Source: Saccharomycopsis phalli (taxonomy: Eukaryota; Ascomycota; Saccharomycetes; Ascoideales; Saccharomycopsidaceae). From it: 64,000 nt of DNA. The translations under genes were made by a program, and so were the position numbers. The notes under the pieces are model-generated. The model was given only the letters and a program-made list of their open reading frames with translations. It was not told the origin of the DNA and searched no databases. This document shows positions 48,952 to 58,752 of this stretch, one piece after another. Position 1 is the stretch's first letter, and each line of letters starts with the position of its first letter. The DNA lies in the NCBI GenBank assembly GCA_020342235.1, contig CP073219.1:682001-746000 (forward strand), in the 5' to 3' direction.

Positions 48952-49093
48952 GTTCGAAATAATGCGGCGATTGTGTCAAAGCCTTAAATAAACCCCGCGG
49001 TTGCATGGTCCGTTATCGAAGCTATGCAATCTTACAACTGGGCAAAAATATAATATAATAAAAAATAATAATACATATGGGGGTTGGGTATAT

Positions 49094-50908
49094 CTAGTGG
49101 CTGTGCAAATCCACGCCAGGAACAAGGCCTTTGATCCGCCATCTCCATCGGACCTTTTGCTTAAAGGTATTCCACTCGTGCTCCAAGTTAAATTTGGGGG
49201 TGACTCGCCCCACTGGCGTGAGCTCCCGCCCGCTAGACGGGGTGTTGGGCAACTCTTCGGATGGCTGATCTGCGCTGGTTGGGCGATCCTCACCAAAGAT
49301 GAAATTAAATATCCTGCTAGTTTGCGGCGCTGGCGTATGCAAATGCTTATTCAAGCCCGTGATTAACAGGTCCGAAAAGGGCCTGTCTCTCAAGCTGGGT
49401 TTTTCTATATCGATGACTGATTCTGATACAAGTCGTGTGGTTGAGGGTTTTGTAATGATGGATTTGTAGTTGGATTTGTAGTTGGATTTGTTGGATTTGT
49501 TGGATTTGTTGGTGGTTCGATTCCGTTGTTTGGGAAGAGGAGCCGACTCAAACTCAGTCAATATTTCACTTGTATCAAAACTTTCATCAGACACCATTGA
49601 GAACGTTCGCACCGTGCCATCACCAAGGTCTGTAGTCGTATCTTCGTCGATATCCATGGCAACATCGTCCTCTTCTTGGTTATAAATCAATAGCAAGAGC
49701 TTCAAAATCTTCTCGTACTTCTTGACGTTTTCCGCATCAACCTCGCTCATTTCTTTGGCCACTAGTTCAGCAAGGTCACTGAGCTGGTCATCCTCACAAT
49801 CTAGCTCCTCCTCCGTATTGCTAATATCAATCTCTAGATTGCCCAACAATAACAGAATCTCATTGTAAATGTCGGTGCAAGAATCACATACAAATATCTT
49901 GAACCGGCACCGCTCAGGAACCAACGACGAAACATCATACAAGGGCTTATCACAGATCATGCAATACTTCAACGAGCTGCTCTCCCCCAAAATACTGTTG
50001 TTTCTCGTACTGGCCGTCCCGGGCCTGATATCTGAATTTGTGCAGGAAGAATCAATCGAACTAGAGTTGGTTAATGATGGGAACGACTGCACGTTATCTT
50101 TGGTGGTGGGCAACTTCACAGTCTCCAAAGATGCCAATGACAGCATCTCCGGTTGGAAATTGAAACGGCCGTCTGCGAGTTCCGGTAGACTGAAGTTACT
50201 ATTTGCTAGCAAATTGACCGCATTGTTCAAGTATAGTAGACTCGTTTTATTCGACACCGTCGTCTTGAACTTTTGCTTATTAAGAAACATCTCTTCTGAC
50301 GAACTAATCTGCTGAAATGACTTAATTGACATCACAGAGTTATATGTGGCCGACCTGGCTTTTGCCGACACCTCCGGGACATTCCGCCGTGCTTGCTTCT
50401 TTAGCAGCTTATCGTTTGTCAAATCAAAAAAGGAACGCCGGAGATTCTGTGCACTTATACGCTTTCTCGTCTTGCTATTGGGGATGTAATCCTCAATTAA
50501 CACAATAGGATCATTTCTGGAAACAACAATCTTCGCGTCATCCTGTAGTTTATACTTGTTAAAAATACTCTGGCTCTTTTTCCTGGCAATTGGCGAAGCC
50601 TCAAACGATATATTAATATTTGGCGAGTCATTCATGATCTGATCCATGTTAGATATAGACGACGAAGGAGGCGGCGCCAATGGAAAGGAAGTGAACGCCC
50701 CATTATCAATCATATCCAACTTTGAAGGTTTGTCATCGTCACTTGATCCTCTGGTTTTTCTCTTCTTTACTCTTTTGCTTCGTAATAATGCCTGCTCCCC
50801 ACCAGAAATGGGTTCAAGATCTACTGAGTTGAAATTCAACACGCTCTCCTTGCCATCCCAACCTCTGTCTTCTGTAGTACGGCTCCAGCTGTCGTTGACA
50901 ACTTCCAT
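49094..50908 (-). CDS. unidentified 604-aa protein with CxxC pairs
   Basis: Serine/asparagine-rich N-terminal 300 residues with basic patches (RSKRVKKRKTRG). A central KYCMICDKPLYDVSSL followed by FVCDSCTDIYNEI gives two CxxC pairs, possibly one zinc site. An acidic helical segment follows (LDCEDDQLSDLAELVAKEMS). Near 450-480 there is a TNKSNKSNKSN-YKSNYKS repeat, and a basic C-terminus EWNTFKQKVRWRWRIKG. S. cerevisiae YOL036W/YIR016W came to mind for the CxxC part, but I am not confident. No membrane segment. Likely a regulatory nuclear or cytoplasmic protein. Confidence 0.65.
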   Translation of the reverse strand: MEVVNDSWSRTTEDRGWDGKESVLNFNSVDLEPISGGEQALLRSKRVKKRKTRGSSDDDKPSKLDMIDNGAFTSFPLAPPPSSSISNMDQIMNDSPNINISFEASPIARKKSQSIFNKYKLQDDAKIVVSRNDPIVLIEDYIPNSKTRKRISAQNLRRSFFDLTNDKLLKKQARRNVPEVSAKARSATYNSVMSIKSFQQISSSEEMFLNKQKFKTTVSNKTSLLYLNNAVNLLANSNFSLPELADGRFNFQPEMLSLASLETVKLPTTKDNVQSFPSLTNSSSIDSSCTNSDIRPGTASTRNNSILGESSSLKYCMICDKPLYDVSSLVPERCRFKIFVCDSCTDIYNEILLLLGNLEIDISNTEEELDCEDDQLSDLAELVAKEMSEVDAENVKKYEKILKLLLLIYNQEEDDVAMDIDEDTTTDLGDGTVRTFSMVSDESFDTSEILTEFESAPLPKQRNRTTNKSNKSNKSNYKSNYKSIITKPSTTRLVSESVIDIEKPSLRDRPFSDLLITGLNKHLHTPAPQTSRIFNFIFGEDRPTSADQPSEELPNTPSSGRELTPVGRVTPKFNLEHEWNTFKQKVRWRWRIKGLVPGVDLHSH

Positions 50909-51457
50909 GCTTAAAAGTAATAATGGACCTTACCGAAAATTAAATCAAGGCTTCTCAAACAAGTATCAGAACAATTTTAGAATACTAGAAGATTCATGAA
51001 ATTTTCAGGTAGTTCTATCACTATTCTGCACTTGTTGAAAAAGGTCAGCAGTTTACGCAGTAATATTTTCTTGTATGTTTACTTGTTTAGCTGTACCCAA
51101 CAGCATAAATCATGCTTCATGTCACATGTCCAAACGACAGGTAAGCGTTAATATAAATGCTACAATTATTGAATTATATGATTACTAAAATTCACTTTCC
51201 TTTAATAATCCTCAGCCACTTGGTCTCTTAAGCCTCACAGACTGTATTTTTGATTTTATGAATATGCACCCGCAAATCATTGGTAAATTACTTTACTAAT
51301 TGAATCCATGGTCACTCAAAATTCATTAGCTCCATTTATGTTGCTCTATACATGCATAACCGTTTGGTTTAGGCAATCATATATATTCTACCTTAATATC
51401 ATAATATATTTAATTGAAACATCTAGGCAATTTGGCAATTAAACAAAGTAATATAGC
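50909..51457. other. intergenic region between the 604-aa gene and CRM1
   Basis: 549 bp, AT-rich. A possible plus-strand intron (GTAAGC near 51139 to CAG near 51216) would join only a 14-17 residue reading frame, so I do not call a gene. No repeat or RNA gene seen. Confidence 0.5.
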
Positions 51458-54400
51458 TTAATTATTGTCATCATCTTCCATTTCAGCAGGCTTTATCAAT
51501 CCTCCAACCTTCAAGGCTTCCTCTCTTTCTTTTCGACGACGTTCTATCAATTCGTTTTCTTTATCCTCGATGAAAAGATAATCAGTGGCATCTCCACCAT
51601 ATTCTTTGATTTGCACAAGGAAGTCTCTCAAAGTCCCCTTGAATTTATCCATATCCTGATGTTGGATAAACAACGCTCTAAGGAAATTTTGAATCTGTTC
51701 CGGTTGTAACTGCTCAAACGCAGACTTTAACATCTTTGCGATAAATCCTTGCAAATACTCCGAGTTAGATGTTCCAGCTTGTGCCTGATCCGAGGTATAC
51801 AATGGAACTTTGATTTTCTCCTCTTCGACAAGCCCAATTAACTTGGCCAATAACCGGGCCTGCAATACAAAGCCAGCCTTGTGGTCGCTATCGGTAATAA
51901 CAAAAAAGGTGTCTGACAAGATCGAGAAGTAAAAGTTTTGAAAGAAAGCTGTAGTGAATGGAGTCTCTCCAAGCAGCTCGACGTTGCTTAATAATTCCAA
52001 AGCCAAGTTTAATCCGGAATTCTCAACCTCTCTATTATTGTGCTTGAAAGCCCATAATATTACATCAATCAATTGCTTGAACGCATCACCCGACAAGTTT
52101 AGCAAGGCATTAAAGCATTTAGAATCAATGACTCTTAGTAGCTTGTAAAATTCTACCCGGTGCTCTGGGTATTCAGTGAAGTCCTTGTTAATCATATCCA
52201 AGGTGCACTCAAATACATTCTGTAAGATCAATATTACTCCATCGCTTATCAAATGGCCAACCTTTTCAACAACTGTTGACATACAGTTCAAAACTTCGGC
52301 ATCACGGGCATCAGGCACGTTGGTTCTATAATCATCCAATACCGCTTCCAATAATGGCCCAACTAAATCCTTTACTACCTCATCCAAGTTCTTGGCGCTG
52401 GAAATATATGTCTCTAATAAGTGAAGAATCTCTTTCTTGATTGTTCGTAATCCTCGAACTTTGGGGGTCTTGGTAGCAATTTCACCCAGAGTGGCAACAG
52501 TATTGGAAATCAAGCTACTAGTAGCTCTGTATAATGAAAGCATATCAATATAAATCAATCCCAATTGAGAATAAAAGTCCGCGCCCAACGACTTACATAC
52601 TGCCAAATTAGTCTTAATAATGTTCGCAATCATCTTCACGGTCTCTGAATTAGACAACAACTCAGGGTCATCTCTGGCTTGTTGCATAATAGCATTCCAG
52701 GCAATATTTGGCAATCTCATCAAGTCCTGCAACAATCTGTCTCTTGAATTTTTTGCTGATTGGGCACTAATGATGATACCACAAGCTTCATAAAAGGTGT
52801 GTAGCTGTTGAGGTTTCAAATCTTCTGTAATGGATTGAATGGTGCGGATGATCTCATCAATAAATGCCTCGTGATCATCAGGATGCAAAACAATAAAGTG
52901 ACGCTTACACTTTGTGGTGATTTTAATAAATGTGTCACAAGCCATATCTTGAACACCCTCGTGTGTCTCGTGCATGAATTCAAACAATTTGTTCACCACA
53001 GTTTTCAAAAACCTCCAATGGGCAATTAAAAATCTAGGGTATTGACCAACAATATACATGATGTTCGAGGCAACAACAGCCTTGTTGCCCTTCCCGCGCT
53101 TCATGTCGGTTAAGGCTAACAAATCTTTGATAACAGTAACCAAAAATCTCTTTTCCATTTCTTCAGTCATGGTACCAGAAATCGACCCAATAGCCCAACA
53201 AAGAGTATTAATATTATGCCATGACCACTCGCTGCCATCTATTTGTTTGGCTAACTTGTGACTCATGATCTCCTCAGTGTCGATAACATCTAAATGAGTA
53301 AGATACACCAATGTTTCTCTCATAGATTTATATAGCATAATTGTGTCACTTTCTTTTACAAATTCCCGGACAATTTCTCCCTCGTCATTTTCCACAATCA
53401 AGACTTCCTCAGGTCTCACCATGGATTCAATGACAACTAACCTTAATTTAGAAAGAATTTCTGTATATATGTGCTTTCTAAGCGAGAATCTTTCTAATAA
53501 TTGGGGGTTAGGCGCTCCACTAGAAGCGTTGAATTGATGACCATAGCCCAATTGTAACAATGGGCTCAACTCGTTGGCAGGCAATTGCCGAACCTCTTGG
53601 TATAATCCTGATACCAACTTATGCCAGTAATCCAAGCAAATTTTGAACAACTCACGCTCTTCAATTTTGGATAAGTTTATTAAATATTCATTGGCAGTCA
53701 ACAAAACAGGCTTGTACTCATCATTTTGCTCCAAGTAGGTCAAATGGTGAGATAAGAATGTACTCAAGTACATTGCAAAATCTTGCAAAAAAGCTTGATC
53801 GTAGGACCCGGCGTTTTTGTATGAGTCTCTCAAGTCAGCAGATAAAGGAACGATTTCATGGATTTGCTCCAAAGAATTCTTGAACAACTCGAAGAATTTG
53901 GCATTGTAAGTTTCTTCAAAAAATTGGGAAATTTCAGTCAAGCACTTCAAACTAATGGTTCTTGTGCTATCGGCTCGCAAGAATTTGCTACTTAAGCTAC
54001 TAAACAAATCCGTCTCAAAAATATATCCCAAAGGAATCCAATGAATATAGCGATGGAGGCACTCTAAAGTAGCAACAGATAGAGAAGGCTTTGTGGATTT
54101 ATCCAAGACTTCATAGCATAATTTGAAGATCTCCTGGAACTCTGAAGACAAAGTTTCCTTTAAGTTCTTGATTTTAGCTTGGGTCAACTGTTCGTCCGAA
54201 TAGTCGAAAATCTCCTCTGATAGCAATCTCAAAATCACCATATTATTTTCACAGACGTTGAAACCGGCTCTGGAGCTGGCCACCAATTCAGGAATGAAAT
54301 TACTCCAATTAGCAGGCCAGTCTTTTTTCAATATTTGAATCAAAGTCAAGTCGCATTTATTGATCAAAGACTTTTGGGTGGCGAATTCGGTGTCGTCTTC

Positions 54401-54706
54401 ACACAAAGCAATTATCATATTAATAATGAAATTTCTAATCCCTAGACGGTCTGCTTCCGGCAACAACTTCCATCTAGATTGAATTAGTTTATCCAAAATA
54501 GTCAAAGCAATGAATTTACTTTGAGAGTCTTTTGAATTCTCTAAAATTTGGCCAGCACGTTGCCAGGCATCTGGATGATCCTGAAATAGAGTCAATACTT
54601 TTTGAGCGGTTTGCCGCTCAGGTCCAGAACCCTTGTAAAAGGTATTGACTACTCGATCAAGAAGATCAACGTCGAACTCACTATTAAAATCAAGAATTGC
54701 CTCCAT
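51458..54706 (-). CDS. CRM1: exportin 1 (Crm1)
   Basis: 1082 aa from the ATG at 54706 (S. cerevisiae 1084). An upstream in-frame ATG would prepend a poly-Phe stretch made by an A12 run and is rejected. The N-terminus has the importin-beta-like CRIME region ([19 protein letters not shown]...). The central HEAT repeats contain [20 protein letters not shown] and [19 protein letters not shown], nearly invariant in the family. Crm1 exports proteins with leucine-rich NES together with RanGTP. Residue 533 (bases 53108-53110) is Thr in [11 protein letters not shown]. This is the position of the leptomycin-reactive Cys in human and fission yeast Crm1 and of Thr539 in S. cerevisiae. Confidence 0.96.
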   Translation of the reverse strand: MEAILDFNSEFDVDLLDRVVNTFYKGSGPERQTAQKVLTLFQDHPDAWQRAGQILENSKDSQSKFIALTILDKLIQSRWKLLPEADRLGIRNFIINMIIALCEDDTEFATQKSLINKCDLTLIQILKKDWPANWSNFIPELVASSRAGFNVCENNMVILRLLSEEIFDYSDEQLTQAKIKNLKETLSSEFQEIFKLCYEVLDKSTKPSLSVATLECLHRYIHWIPLGYIFETDLFSSLSSKFLRADSTRTISLKCLTEISQFFEETYNAKFFELFKNSLEQIHEIVPLSADLRDSYKNAGSYDQAFLQDFAMYLSTFLSHHLTYLEQNDEYKPVLLTANEYLINLSKIEERELFKICLDYWHKLVSGLYQEVRQLPANELSPLLQLGYGHQFNASSGAPNPQLLERFSLRKHIYTEILSKLRLVVIESMVRPEEVLIVENDEGEIVREFVKESDTIMLYKSMRETLVYLTHLDVIDTEEIMSHKLAKQIDGSEWSWHNINTLCWAIGSISGTMTEEMEKRFLVTVIKDLLALTDMKRGKGNKAVVASNIMYIVGQYPRFLIAHWRFLKTVVNKLFEFMHETHEGVQDMACDTFIKITTKCKRHFIVLHPDDHEAFIDEIIRTIQSITEDLKPQQLHTFYEACGIIISAQSAKNSRDRLLQDLMRLPNIAWNAIMQQARDDPELLSNSETVKMIANIIKTNLAVCKSLGADFYSQLGLIYIDMLSLYRATSSLISNTVATLGEIATKTPKVRGLRTIKKEILHLLETYISSAKNLDEVVKDLVGPLLEAVLDDYRTNVPDARDAEVLNCMSTVVEKVGHLISDGVILILQNVFECTLDMINKDFTEYPEHRVEFYKLLRVIDSKCFNALLNLSGDAFKQLIDVILWAFKHNNREVENSGLNLALELLSNVELLGETPFTTAFFQNFYFSILSDTFFVITDSDHKAGFVLQARLLAKLIGLVEEEKIKVPLYTSDQAQAGTSNSEYLQGFIAKMLKSAFEQLQPEQIQNFLRALFIQHQDMDKFKGTLRDFLVQIKEYGGDATDYLFIEDKENELIERRRKEREEALKVGGLIKPAEMEDDDNN

Positions 54707-54797
54707 TGAAAAAAAAAAAAACAATGCTTGTTGTGATCTCTCCTTTAATGTATAGTTTGTTGTCATTTGTTTTTTGGCCTACTAATTTTTATGTAGT

Positions 54798-54816
54798 CAC
54801 GTGCACATCTCACGTG
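54798..54816. promoter_or_regulatory. two CACGTG boxes upstream of CRM1
   Basis: CACGTG at 54798-54803 and again at 54811-54816, 13 bp apart, in the 180-bp gap between the CRM1 start and the PFS2 stop. They are 92 and 105 bp before the CRM1 ATG. Confidence 0.5.
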
Positions 54817-54886
54817 GGACGGAAATAGGAGGTGAGAAGTAATGTGTGTAGCATGTATATTAATTTAAATATTACTGTAGTGTAGA

Positions 54887-56335
54887 TTAGTTCAATCCTG
54901 GGAGCGAGTCGCCCTTGGATACGCCGTTCAAACCCGGCAAAAAAAAGTCTGAGTTGTTGTCGTTGAAGAACTGTGTAGCAGCGTTGTTTTCCAGAGTCTT
55001 GTTGTCGGGGTTTTCCGGGGTGGTTTCGCTCCGGACGGCGTTGATGTTGTTATTTATGGCGTAGTGCCATGCTCCGACCTTCATGTTTGTGTATAATTCG
55101 TCGTTGAATGCGCTGGAGTCGTTTGGCCGGGATCGGCACCAGAATCTGGCCGAGCGGTCGGCACCAGCTGAGCAGAGGACGTGACCCAATGGGTGGTATT
55201 CGAGGCAGTTGATTCCCTTTTCGTGGGCATACGGGATGGAGTGCACTGGGTCGATGGAAGGAGCCTGGTACAATGCGTCTTCGTTTGAGTCAGCGGGCGA
55301 CTCCAAGCTGTGGGAATTAAGCAAGTAGTGGTTCATGGATCCATCGAATCCGCCTGTGGTGAGCATGGAGGAGTGGACCGGGTTCCAAGCGACAGACGAG
55401 AGATCAGCCTCGTGGCTCTTGATGACAAACAAGTCCTTCATGGCCCGAAGGTCGAATATGCGGCAGGAGCGGTCCTTGGAGACGCTGGCAAGCAAGCGTT
55501 GGGTGCCACAGGGCTGGAACTTAGTCTTGGTGACGTTGTGCTTGAAGCCGAGGATGGTGTTGATGCAGGTTGTGGAGCGCGGGTCCCAGAGCTTGAGGAG
55601 GTTGTCCTTGGAGCCGCTGATGATCAAGCCCAAGTTCGGGTGCCAGTCGCAGCACTTGACGTCCCAGTTGTGTCCCTTGAGGGTGCGCTCCTCCTTTGCC
55701 GTGGCGAAGTTCCATATTTTCAACTGGCGGTCGTCGGAGCAAGACACGAAGCGCGAGTCGTTGGGCGAGAACGCCAAGTCACGGACTGCGTCGGCATGGC
55801 CCCTCATTCCATTGACATTGTTGAAATTGGGCTGCCAGAACTTGATGTCGCCCTCCTGGTCGCCGCTGATGAGCCAGTCGTCGTTGTGCGAGTAGCAGAG
55901 CGTGTGGATCGACGAGTTGTGGGCGTTCATGATGGTCTCGAAGTTGAACGTCATGCCGTTCCACAAGGTGAACTCGCCGTTGTAGTTCCCGCTAATGAGC
56001 CGGCGGCCCTCGGGGGTCCACTTGATGGTGTTGACCGCATGCCGGGCCTTGTTGGCGCTCAAGTGTACGAACTTGGTCTGCACGTCGAGGATGGGGAACT
56101 CGTCCTTGTACGCTGCCGGCGGCAACAAGTCGATCATATACGATGCCTCGGGCCGGATCTTGCCCAAGTATTGTCTGGTGACGCCCATGGTGCGCTGGAG
56201 CTCCCAGCGGCCGAGCGAGTTCCCGTGGTCGATCGTCCGCCGGTGCAGCGTCTTCCGCAGCTGCGACGCCAACTGGTGCTCGATATTCTGCTGGTATGCT
56301 GTCTTGGCGTCTTCGTTTGGTTTTCTATAGTACAT
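54887..56335 (-). CDS. PFS2: polyadenylation factor subunit Pfs2 (WDR33 type)
   Basis: 482 aa from [11 protein letters not shown] at 56335. The frame upstream has only a TTG. After the N-terminal segment ending [12 protein letters not shown] come seven WD40 blades: [79 protein letters not shown] and so on. These match Pfs2 closely (WTPEGRRL...GEF(S/T)LWN). Pfs2 is a scaffold of the cleavage and polyadenylation factor and holds the AAUAAA-recognising module. It is divergent from CDC43 across a repeat-bearing 249-bp promoter. SWD2 of the same complex is also in this window. Confidence 0.93.
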   Translation of the reverse strand: MYYRKPNEDAKTAYQQNIEHQLASQLRKTLHRRTIDHGNSLGRWELQRTMGVTRQYLGKIRPEASYMIDLLPPAAYKDEFPILDVQTKFVHLSANKARHAVNTIKWTPEGRRLISGNYNGEFTLWNGMTFNFETIMNAHNSSIHTLCYSHNDDWLISGDQEGDIKFWQPNFNNVNGMRGHADAVRDLAFSPNDSRFVSCSDDRQLKIWNFATAKEERTLKGHNWDVKCCDWHPNLGLIISGSKDNLLKLWDPRSTTCINTILGFKHNVTKTKFQPCGTQRLLASVSKDRSCRIFDLRAMKDLFVIKSHEADLSSVAWNPVHSSMLTTGGFDGSMNHYLLNSHSLESPADSNEDALYQAPSIDPVHSIPYAHEKGINCLEYHPLGHVLCSAGADRSARFWCRSRPNDSSAFNDELYTNMKVGAWHYAINNNINAVRSETTPENPDNKTLENNAATQFFNDNNSDFFLPGLNGVSKGDSLPGLN

Positions 56336-56379
56336 GGCGGGGATGGGTGTTGCTGGGCAAATTCGTTTTTCCTGTAGTG

Positions 56380-56575
56380 CACCAGGCAATTTTCAGCGGG
56401 CAATTTTCAGCGGGCAAGGCAATTTTCATCGGGCAATTTCCACGGTGCAGAGCATTTTTCATCAGGCAATTTCCACGGTGCAGAGCATTTTTCACCGTGC
56501 AATTTCCATCCTGCACAGGGCAATTTCCACCTTACACCAGGCAATTTTCACCTTACACCAGGCAAGTTTCACCTG
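56380..56575. repeat. short repeats in the PFS2-CDC43 divergent promoter
   Basis: Imperfect GGGCAATTTTCA/GGCAATTTCCAC units of about 17-19 bp, about ten copies. A 36-bp higher-order unit (AATTTCCACGGTGCAGAGCA and following) is seen twice at about 56436-56510. The array occupies most of the 249-bp space between the two start codons. Confidence 0.88.
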
Positions 56576-56584
56576 TTCCAACAC

Positions 56585-57745
56585 ATGCCCCAGCTTCCAC
56601 CAACGGTCATACAGACCGAAATACCCGCAGCCGCCACGGACTTTGCCCACAGCCGCCACGTAAAGTACTTCCAAATGTGCCTCAACGTCTTGCCCAGCCG
56701 CGTCCAGAAAGAAGACTCCAGCAAGCTCGCCTTGGTCAGCTTCTGTGTCACCGGCTTGGACCTCCTCCAGCGAGTCGACATCTTGTTCGACTCCCCCGCC
56801 AAGAAGCCCGAGATCGCACAGTGGCTCTACCTGCACTACATTGGCGAAGGGTTCCGTGGCTCGCTCACCCACACCCTCGGCCCGCAGACCCAGTCCCTTG
56901 GTAGCTACGACCCAGCCAACCTCCCGGCGACATACTTTGCCCTCTGCATCTTGGCCGCGCTCGAGGACCCGAGTCTCGCCCAGTGCTTGGACAGAACCAG
57001 AATCATGAAGTACGTCGCGCGCTGCCAGCTTGCCAACGGCTCCTTCTGCTCCACGTTGGACGTTCACGGCGCCCCGTTTGGCGATAATGACTTACGCATC
57101 TGTCTCGTGGCCTGCTCCATCAGAGCCATGCTCCGCATCGACGAGCTACCAGAGTCCCAGCGACTCGCCTGCGACATTGACACCGACAAATTGGCACAGT
57201 ACATTGGCCAGTGTATCAGCTACAACGGCGGGTTTGGCGGCCAGCCGCACCAAGAGGCCCACGCAGGATACACCTTCTGCGGCCTAGCCGCGTTGAGCAT
57301 GATTGGCAAGTTGCCTAGCAACTTGGACTCGACAGTCCGCTGGCTCGTGTCGCGGCAGATCTGGTTCAACAGCTACAACGAGGACGACTTTGAGCAGAAC
57401 GAGCTCTACGGAGAAGACGACTTGGGTGGGTTCAACGGAAGAGAAAACAAGTACGCCGATACGTGCTACGCCTTCTGGGTCATTGGAGCCTTGAAAGTGC
57501 TCAACAAACAGCACTTGGTCCATCGCCCGGCGTTGGAGTACTACCTTCTCAACTTGACGCAAAACACCATCGTCGGAGGCTTTGGCAAGACCCACGACGA
57601 CATGCCGGACCCAATGCACTCCTTCCTCGGGATTGCAGCCCTCAAGTTGGCTGGCAGTTCCAAGGTGGACTCTCTCAAGGATATCGACGAGCAGTTGGTT
57701 ATATCGAGGCAAGCGAGGGAGTATTTAAATGGTGTAATTTGGTAG
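56585..57745 (+). CDS. CDC43: geranylgeranyltransferase type I beta subunit
   Basis: 386 aa. The alpha-alpha barrel of prenyltransferase beta subunits is visible: RHVKYFQMCLNVLP at the start, repeated GSF/GGFGG turns, and LRICLVACSIRAMLRID. The zinc ligands are also visible: Asp in the DDLGGFNGRENKYADTCYAFW block with its Cys, and His in DPMHSFLGIAAL. With the shared alpha subunit it attaches geranylgeranyl to CaaX proteins ending in Leu, such as Cdc42 and Rho1. Cdc42 (CLIL) is encoded 11 kb to the left. The stop codon and last codons (V-I-W-stop) form the first unit of a 3' tandem array. Confidence 0.92.
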   Translation: MPQLPPTVIQTEIPAAATDFAHSRHVKYFQMCLNVLPSRVQKEDSSKLALVSFCVTGLDLLQRVDILFDSPAKKPEIAQWLYLHYIGEGFRGSLTHTLGPQTQSLGSYDPANLPATYFALCILAALEDPSLAQCLDRTRIMKYVARCQLANGSFCSTLDVHGAPFGDNDLRICLVACSIRAMLRIDELPESQRLACDIDTDKLAQYIGQCISYNGGFGGQPHQEAHAGYTFCGLAALSMIGKLPSNLDSTVRWLVSRQIWFNSYNEDDFEQNELYGEDDLGGFNGRENKYADTCYAFWVIGALKVLNKQHLVHRPALEYYLLNLTQNTIVGGFGKTHDDMPDPMHSFLGIAALKLAGSSKVDSLKDIDEQLVISRQAREYLNGVIW

Positions 57746-58075
57746 TCATGGTAAGGGGGTACCTAGGTATAATTTGGTAGTTATGATATGGGAGTACCTA
57801 GGTATAATTTGGAAGTTATGAGATGGGAGTACCTAGGTATAATTTGGAAGTTGTGAGATGGGAGTACCTAGGTATTATTTGTAGTCATGATAAGGGAGCA
57901 TCTAGCTATACTTTGGTAGTCATGGCAAGCAAGGGACTTCTTAGGTATACTTTGGTAGTCATGATAAGCAAGGGGCTACTTAGGTATCATTTGGTAGTTT
58001 GACAATCTACACACTACTTAGGCATAATTTACAGTCACAACAACCAACACTACCTAGGCATAATTTGGCACTCAT
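57735..58075. repeat. 35-bp tandem array starting in the last codons of CDC43
   Basis: About nine or ten units of about 35-39 bp. The first starts at 57735 and includes the CDC43 codons ATT TGG TAG. Later units begin TAATTTGGTAG, TAATTTGGAAG or TACTTTGGTAG and end CCTAGGTA or CTTAGGTA. The first four are nearly identical and the right half is more degenerate. Confidence 0.93.
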
Positions 58076-58098
58076 GACAATTAAAGACATATGTACAT

Positions 58099-58414
58099 CT
58101 ATAAAGTATGAACCTCCTTGTCCTCCTCAACCGAGGTAACCTCCGGCAACTTCGAGATACTCGCACTGTGAAACGCAGGCAACTTCACCGTAAAGGCCTT
58201 GATGATCTCAAACTCATTGGTAATAACTCCACCCAACTTTTTAACCTCGTCCTTGATACTTGTTCATTAGTAATCCGCCCAGCCTCTCTAACCTATACTT
58301 ACCTCTTAAACTTATCGTCAGAAGTGTCTTCCTTCACCGAAACCTATTGTTAGTCGCCGCCATGCCTCCCATTTCTCAACTCACAATATACGACTTGCTC
58401 TCTGATCCACTCAT
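58099..58414 (-). CDS. PBI2: Pbi2-type proteinase B inhibitor, three exons
   Basis: Exons on the minus strand are 58385-58414, 58303-58343 and 58099-58258. The introns are 58344-58384 (41 nt; GTGAGT, GACTAAC, AATAG) and 58259-58302 (44 nt; GTAAGT, TACTAAT, ACAAG). The 76-aa product starts MSGSESKSYIVSVKEDTSDD. Its middle is KSIKDEVKKLGGVITNEFE followed by IIKAFTVKLP, and it ends VEEDKEVHTL. S. cerevisiae Pbi2 (75 aa) shares GG-x-I-x-x-x-F-(E/D)-IIK-x-(F/Y)-T and ends VEEDKEVHT-N. The family (inhibitor I9) blocks vacuolar proteinase B and, with thioredoxin, promotes vacuole fusion. It is convergent with CDC43. No single long reading frame exposes it, so it is easily missed. Confidence 0.9.
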
Positions 58415-58752
58415 TTTGCTCTTAGACTGAAAATCCTATTAAATTGATTCTATTAAACGTATTGTATAGCCTGCAAAACAATAGCAATCTACCCCGTTTA
58501 TAAACCTCATCTCATGAGTAACCCTACGGTGCAGGCCGAAATCGCACCATCGGCACGCGGACATTATCTCCCCTTTGGGGTCAAGTCAAACTTGGCCAAA
58601 TTTACAGTCACCAATCCACTTTTTACACATCGGTGTCTCATTCACTCAAAATATCATCCATTATTGCCCTCTCTCTTGGCTTCTCCCTGTAACCCTCACA
58701 TATTGCCTCATGTCATGCCACTCCGCTAACTGTGCGCGTGCTCGCAACCACG
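58415..58752. other. intergenic region between PBI2 and YEN1
   Basis: 338 bp, the PBI2 promoter and the YEN1 3' flank. Two overlapping plus-strand frames (58514-58805) encode no recognisable peptide. Confidence 0.5.

Noticed and set aside
51118-51254. Possible spliced micro-gene with GTAAGC donor
   Set aside because: The joined frame is only 14-17 residues and the branch site is weak.
54707-54766. Upstream ATG of CRM1 adding a poly-Phe stretch
   Set aside because: The extra 20 codons come from an A-run just before the conserved ATG and have no family counterpart.
55310-56377. 355-codon plus-strand frame opposite PFS2
   Set aside because: Shadow of a biased gene; the minus strand encodes a complete WD40 Pfs2.
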